DNA from: Cellvibrionaceae bacterium
Lineage (GTDB): Bacteria; Pseudomonadota; Gammaproteobacteria; Pseudomonadales; Cellvibrionaceae
Assembly (NCBI GenBank): GCA_027012915.1
Contig: JALUYN010000481.1
Coordinates: forward strand, 1 to 10,046
Direction of reading: 5' to 3'
Length of the DNA stretch: 10,046 nt
A program made the translations under genes and the position numbers. The first letter of the stretch is position 1; each line of letters opens with the position of its first letter. Under the pieces are notes generated by a model. The model was not told the origin of the DNA and did no database searches. It saw nothing but the letters and a program-made list of their open reading frames with translations. This document shows positions 7,373-10,046 of this stretch, one piece after another.

Positions 7373-8182
7373 ATGCCCACAGGTATCAACAGCTACGGAG
7401 TTAATCCTGGCATCGCCACCTCTCAAGCGGGACTGGATCAGTCGCTGGAGCGCTTATCATCCGCTAAACGTGTCAATTCGGCGGCCGACGACGCGGCGGG
7501 GCTGGCCATATCTAGTGGATTTAATGCCGAGATTCGCGGTTTTACTCAAGCCACACGCAACGCCTCTGACGGTATTTCCCTGGCTCAAACCGCCGAGGGC
7601 GATCTTGGCTCGATCACCGACAGCCTACAACGACTGCGAGAACTTGCGCTACAGGCCGGCAATGGCACACTCAATGACTCTGATCGCCGCGCTCTTGATG
7701 CTGAGGCACAACAACTCAAAGACGAAATAACCCGAGTTACCGAAACCAGCAACTTCAATGGTAATGCCCTGCTGTCTGAAGATCGGTCGCTAAATCTGCA
7801 AGTTGGTTCCAACGCCGGTGAAACAATTGCCATCGAAACCCGCAATTTTCAGGAACAATTGGAGAGCAGCGGCTTTAACGACATCGACCTAAGCTCTACT
7901 GAAGGCGCTAATGCGGCGCTTTCCGCCATCGATGACAGCCTGGATAACGTCAATGCTGTACGCAGTGATTTTGGCGCGGTTGCCAACCGTCTCGAGGCAG
8001 TAACCGGACAACTTTCCGAGCGCCGAATCAACAGCGAGGCGTCCAACTCCAGAATTGAGGGCGCGGACTTTGCCAGAGAAATAGCGGAAAAAACCCGCAA
8101 TGAAATACTGCTGAATGCCAGTATCATTTCTCAAACCAATCAGAATCAGCGCGGAGAGTTTGTACTACAATTGTTGAGTTAG
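7373..8182 (+). CDS. Short flagellin (flagellar filament protein)
   Basis: This is a 269-residue filament subunit, exported through the flagellar type III system and polymerised outside the cell. The N-terminal D0/D1 region has [20 protein letters not shown] (25-44), a [12 protein letters not shown] stretch (67-78) and [18 protein letters not shown] (85-102). The last of these corresponds to the TLR5-recognised segment of beta/gammaproteobacterial flagellins. SNFNGNALL (126-134) ends the N-terminal block. The C-terminal D1/D0 block begins near 180 and contains [21 protein letters not shown] (226-246). Only about 45 residues separate the blocks, so the surface-exposed D2/D3 domains are essentially absent. 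The first 30 residues are a few shorter than usual and diverge from the canonical INTNxxSLNAQ start. AGG at 7363-7365 supports the ATG. No other flagellar genes are in the window, so it may be a secondary flagellin. Confidence 0.93.
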   Translation: MPTGINSYGVNPGIATSQAGLDQSLERLSSAKRVNSAADDAAGLAISSGFNAEIRGFTQATRNASDGISLAQTAEGDLGSITDSLQRLRELALQAGNGTLNDSDRRALDAEAQQLKDEITRVTETSNFNGNALLSEDRSLNLQVGSNAGETIAIETRNFQEQLESSGFNDIDLSSTEGANAALSAIDDSLDNVNAVRSDFGAVANRLEAVTGQLSERRINSEASNSRIEGADFAREIAEKTRNEILLNASIISQTNQNQRGEFVLQLLS

Positions 8183-9438
8183 TGTTAACAGGCCCCAGCT
8201 CATTGTGGAGAACTCTTCATTTGAAGTATTTTGCGCATTCATGCCTATGCTTACTGCTGCACCTGTTATCCTTTCAATGCTTGGGAGAGCAGATGCCGCA
8301 AATCCCCCTGAACGTTTCCACTTCAGACTACGGCTACCTGCGCACCATTGACTACTCTCACCTACTGTTAGACCCCAAGCGCCAATTGACCTATCGCGAC
8401 ATGGATCACCAATGGCGACTCGGCAACTTCGAACAGCCGCGTAATCGACACGCTGGTCAAGGTCTAACACGACACCCAACCTGGACCCGCTTTACCCTGC
8501 ACAACGACTCCGAGGCCACACAGCATCTGGTACTGGAGTACATCGATCACGCCTTGCCGCAACTCGACCTCTACAGCCGGGCCATTGAATACCCGATATT
8601 GGAACATCACGGCCAACGATCCATATACCAGCGCTACAGCGGCAATCCGGGAAAACACAGTCGCTACTATTTCCCGGTAACAATGTCCCCGGGAGAAGCG
8701 CGCATCTTCTACGCCCGTATAGGCTTTCAGAATATCGCAGCACTCTATCCGGACATGCGTATCTGGCAAGCCCATGAGTTTGACAACTTTCGTTATCGTG
8801 AAGCTTTTGCTTTGGGGAGTTTTGTCGGCTACCTCGGGCTCATATTTCTACTCGCCCTGGTACTGTTGTTTGTTTTTAAACAGGGTTACTGGGCCACATT
8901 CGCCGCCTTTGTGGCGAGCTCCGCCTTTGCTTGGGGCGGGGCGACGGGGTTTCTTCCCGCTTTGGTGTTTGTGGAAGGGTTTCACTGGAAGTACAAGGTA
9001 ATCGCAGCCGCATTCAGCGTATCTCTGGCAGCACAATTTAGCCGGCAGCTGCTTCAAACATCGCAGACCCTACCACGCTTTGACTGGGCAATTATTGGGC
9101 TGGCGCTCTTCGGAATAATCCCTGTTGCCGCGTCGGTTACCGAATACTCGCATATCGCCCTGCCAGCACTGCAACTGCAACTCATTGGTGTCGGCATCCT
9201 GATGATTGCCGGCTATTTGTGCGCCAACCAAGGTAATTCGATTGCCATCGGCTTTACACTGATCTGGAGTCTGTACGTCGTCGCACTGACCATACACCCC
9301 ATGCGCGACCTGGGACTCTTGGACAACACGCTCGGAACCTACTGGCTCGGCGCACTGCTCACCGCGCTGGAATTGACGCTATTACTGGGCCTCAGCTTGT
9401 ACTGCAGCCTCCGCCAAAGACACACTCTGGAGTATTGA
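8182..9438 (+). CDS. Stand-alone 7TM-DISM membrane sensor (7TMR-DISMED2 plus 7TM) without output domain
   Basis: This is a membrane receptor-like protein of 418 residues from the GTG at 8182, or 405 from the TTG at 8221. It has a hydrophobic signal sequence (CLCLLLHLL). A periplasmic beta-sandwich domain of 7TMR-DISMED2 type covers about 50-195 and shows TRFTLHNDSEATQHLVLEY, LDLYSR, and FYARIGFQNIAALYPDMRIW. Seven hydrophobic segments follow, near 208-232, 236-262, 272-290, 301-318, 326-346, 352-372 and 386-410. The protein ends with only eight residues after TM7. DISM receptors usually continue into a histidine kinase, GGDEF or phosphatase domain, and none is present here. The GTG start overlaps the flagellin stop by one base and lacks a Shine-Dalgarno. 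The TTG at 8221 has GGAG at 8207-8210 and gives a compact signal peptide, so 8221 may be the real start. With no terminator after flagellin, co-transcription is likely. The ligand is unknown. Confidence 0.85.
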   Translation: MLTGPSSLWRTLHLKYFAHSCLCLLLHLLSFQCLGEQMPQIPLNVSTSDYGYLRTIDYSHLLLDPKRQLTYRDMDHQWRLGNFEQPRNRHAGQGLTRHPTWTRFTLHNDSEATQHLVLEYIDHALPQLDLYSRAIEYPILEHHGQRSIYQRYSGNPGKHSRYYFPVTMSPGEARIFYARIGFQNIAALYPDMRIWQAHEFDNFRYREAFALGSFVGYLGLIFLLALVLLFVFKQGYWATFAAFVASSAFAWGGATGFLPALVFVEGFHWKYKVIAAAFSVSLAAQFSRQLLQTSQTLPRFDWAIIGLALFGIIPVAASVTEYSHIALPALQLQLIGVGILMIAGYLCANQGNSIAIGFTLIWSLYVVALTIHPMRDLGLLDNTLGTYWLGALLTALELTLLLGLSLYCSLRQRHTLEY

Positions 9439-10046
9439 ATTCAACATCGATTCTGCCATTCTCAGCGCGACTTCAACGCCATAGAGCTGTGCATCGTACT
9501 CGATGCCTGTCAGCGCAGAAAGTAATATACGCGCTTCAATCTGAGGCTGCTTAGCGCCGACTTGGCCGAGCATGCGAGCTATGGTTTCCAATTGCGCCTG
9601 GTGCAATAATTTGAAGGGAACTGCAACAAGGGGGTTCTGCAAAGCCTCATAACGATAGGCCATTTCGATATTACGGCCAGCACTGTCCTTGAGGCTGCAA
9701 CGTAAATGAGTCATTAGAAGTGCGACTAATTCACGCCACAGGCAAGCAGTACCGCCCTCAAACTCTGAATCCTCACTCAAAAACTCGTCAAAGAGCTGCT
9801 GTGCTTGTGCTTCCAAACTGACAGAACGTCCCTTATCGACCAAGATGTAGTGCACAAAAGCATCGTGCAAAAGGGTATTGATGTCTTCGAAGTAATAGGT
9901 GGTCGCGGCCAAGGGCACGTTCGCTTCACCCGCCACAGCGCGGTGACGCACTGCGCGAATACCGTCGCGGCCAATAATGCGCAAGGTGGCATCCAGAATG
10001 GCCTTGCGCCTGATTCGACTGTCTGAGCGCAGCGCCTCACGCCCCA
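9382..10046 (-). CDS. TetR-family transcriptional regulator (5' end beyond the window)
   Basis: This is a DNA-binding regulator, probably a repressor acting as a dimer. The frame enters from the right edge without a stop or a convincing start, so the N-terminus lies outside. The visible part has about 221 residues. It begins GREALRSDSRIRRKAILDAT, the first helix of a TetR DNA-binding domain. The helix-turn-helix follows as VRHRAVAGEANVPLAATTYYF, with the Tyr-Tyr-Phe typical of TetR recognition helices. The remaining all-helical region (LFDEFL, WRELVALLMTHL, LHQAQLETIARML, ARILLSALTGIEYDAQLYG) would be the ligand-binding and dimerisation domain; no specific subfamily is recognised. The internal TTG at 9984 is not a sensible start because it would cut off the first helix. 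The 3' end overlaps the DISM gene by 57 bases, tail to tail. Its own target operator is not visible, since its promoter lies outside the window. Confidence 0.88.
   Translation of the reverse strand, partial: GREALRSDSRIRRKAILDATLRIIGRDGIRAVRHRAVAGEANVPLAATTYYFEDINTLLHDAFVHYILVDKGRSVSLEAQAQQLFDEFLSEDSEFEGGTACLWRELVALLMTHLRCSLKDSAGRNIEMAYRYEALQNPLVAVPFKLLHQAQLETIARMLGQVGAKQPQIEARILLSALTGIEYDAQLYGVEVALRMAESMLNSILQSVSLAEAAVQAEAQ

Noticed and set aside
1..10046. Search for IS elements, CRISPR arrays, tRNA genes, toxin-antitoxin pairs or phage genes
   Set aside because: No transposase, repeat-spacer pattern, cloverleaf, small two-gene module or phage-like protein was seen. The gene content is ordinary chromosomal.

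Overview
The window looks like a chromosomal segment from a free-living, flagellated Gram-negative bacterium. The evidence is a tripartite-type efflux pair with a periplasmic adaptor, an exported M3 peptidase, a flagellin with a sigma-28-type promoter, and a 7TM-DISM sensor. Family content and moderate GC best fit a gammaproteobacterium, possibly a marine Cellvibrionales-type lineage. That placement is inference. I see no mobile elements, CRISPR arrays, tRNA or rRNA genes, and coding density is high.

Layout, left to right. Bases 1-62 hold the probable tail of an unidentified upstream + strand gene. Next is a two-gene efflux operon: an EmrA/HlyD-like membrane fusion protein (88-1227), then a 14-TM DHA2-type MFS transporter (1238-2824). 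A 125-base gap with a hairpin and a plausible sigma-70 promoter leads to argS (2950-4683). A perfect 9-bp stem separates argS from a convergent minus-strand operon, which encodes an exported M3 oligopeptidase (start 7161) followed by a small DUF861-type cupin (5126-4770).

The roughly 210-base gap between the divergent peptidase and flagellin genes is the main regulatory region. On the flagellin side it carries a good match to a sigma-28 (FliA) promoter. On the peptidase side it carries a tandem 7-bp direct repeat with 11-bp period, a candidate sigma-70 promoter and a small inverted repeat. The flagellin (7373-8182) is short and has an unusual N-terminus. A stand-alone 7TM-DISM membrane sensor (to 9438) follows with no visible terminator, so it may be read from the flagellin promoter. 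The sensor has no output domain. Its 3' end overlaps by 57 bp, tail to tail, a TetR-family regulator gene that runs off the right edge.

No clearly new multi-gene system is visible. The points most worth a second look are the flagellin/orphan-DISM pair with its sigma-28 promoter, the tandem repeat upstream of the peptidase, and the exported form of the M3 peptidase.
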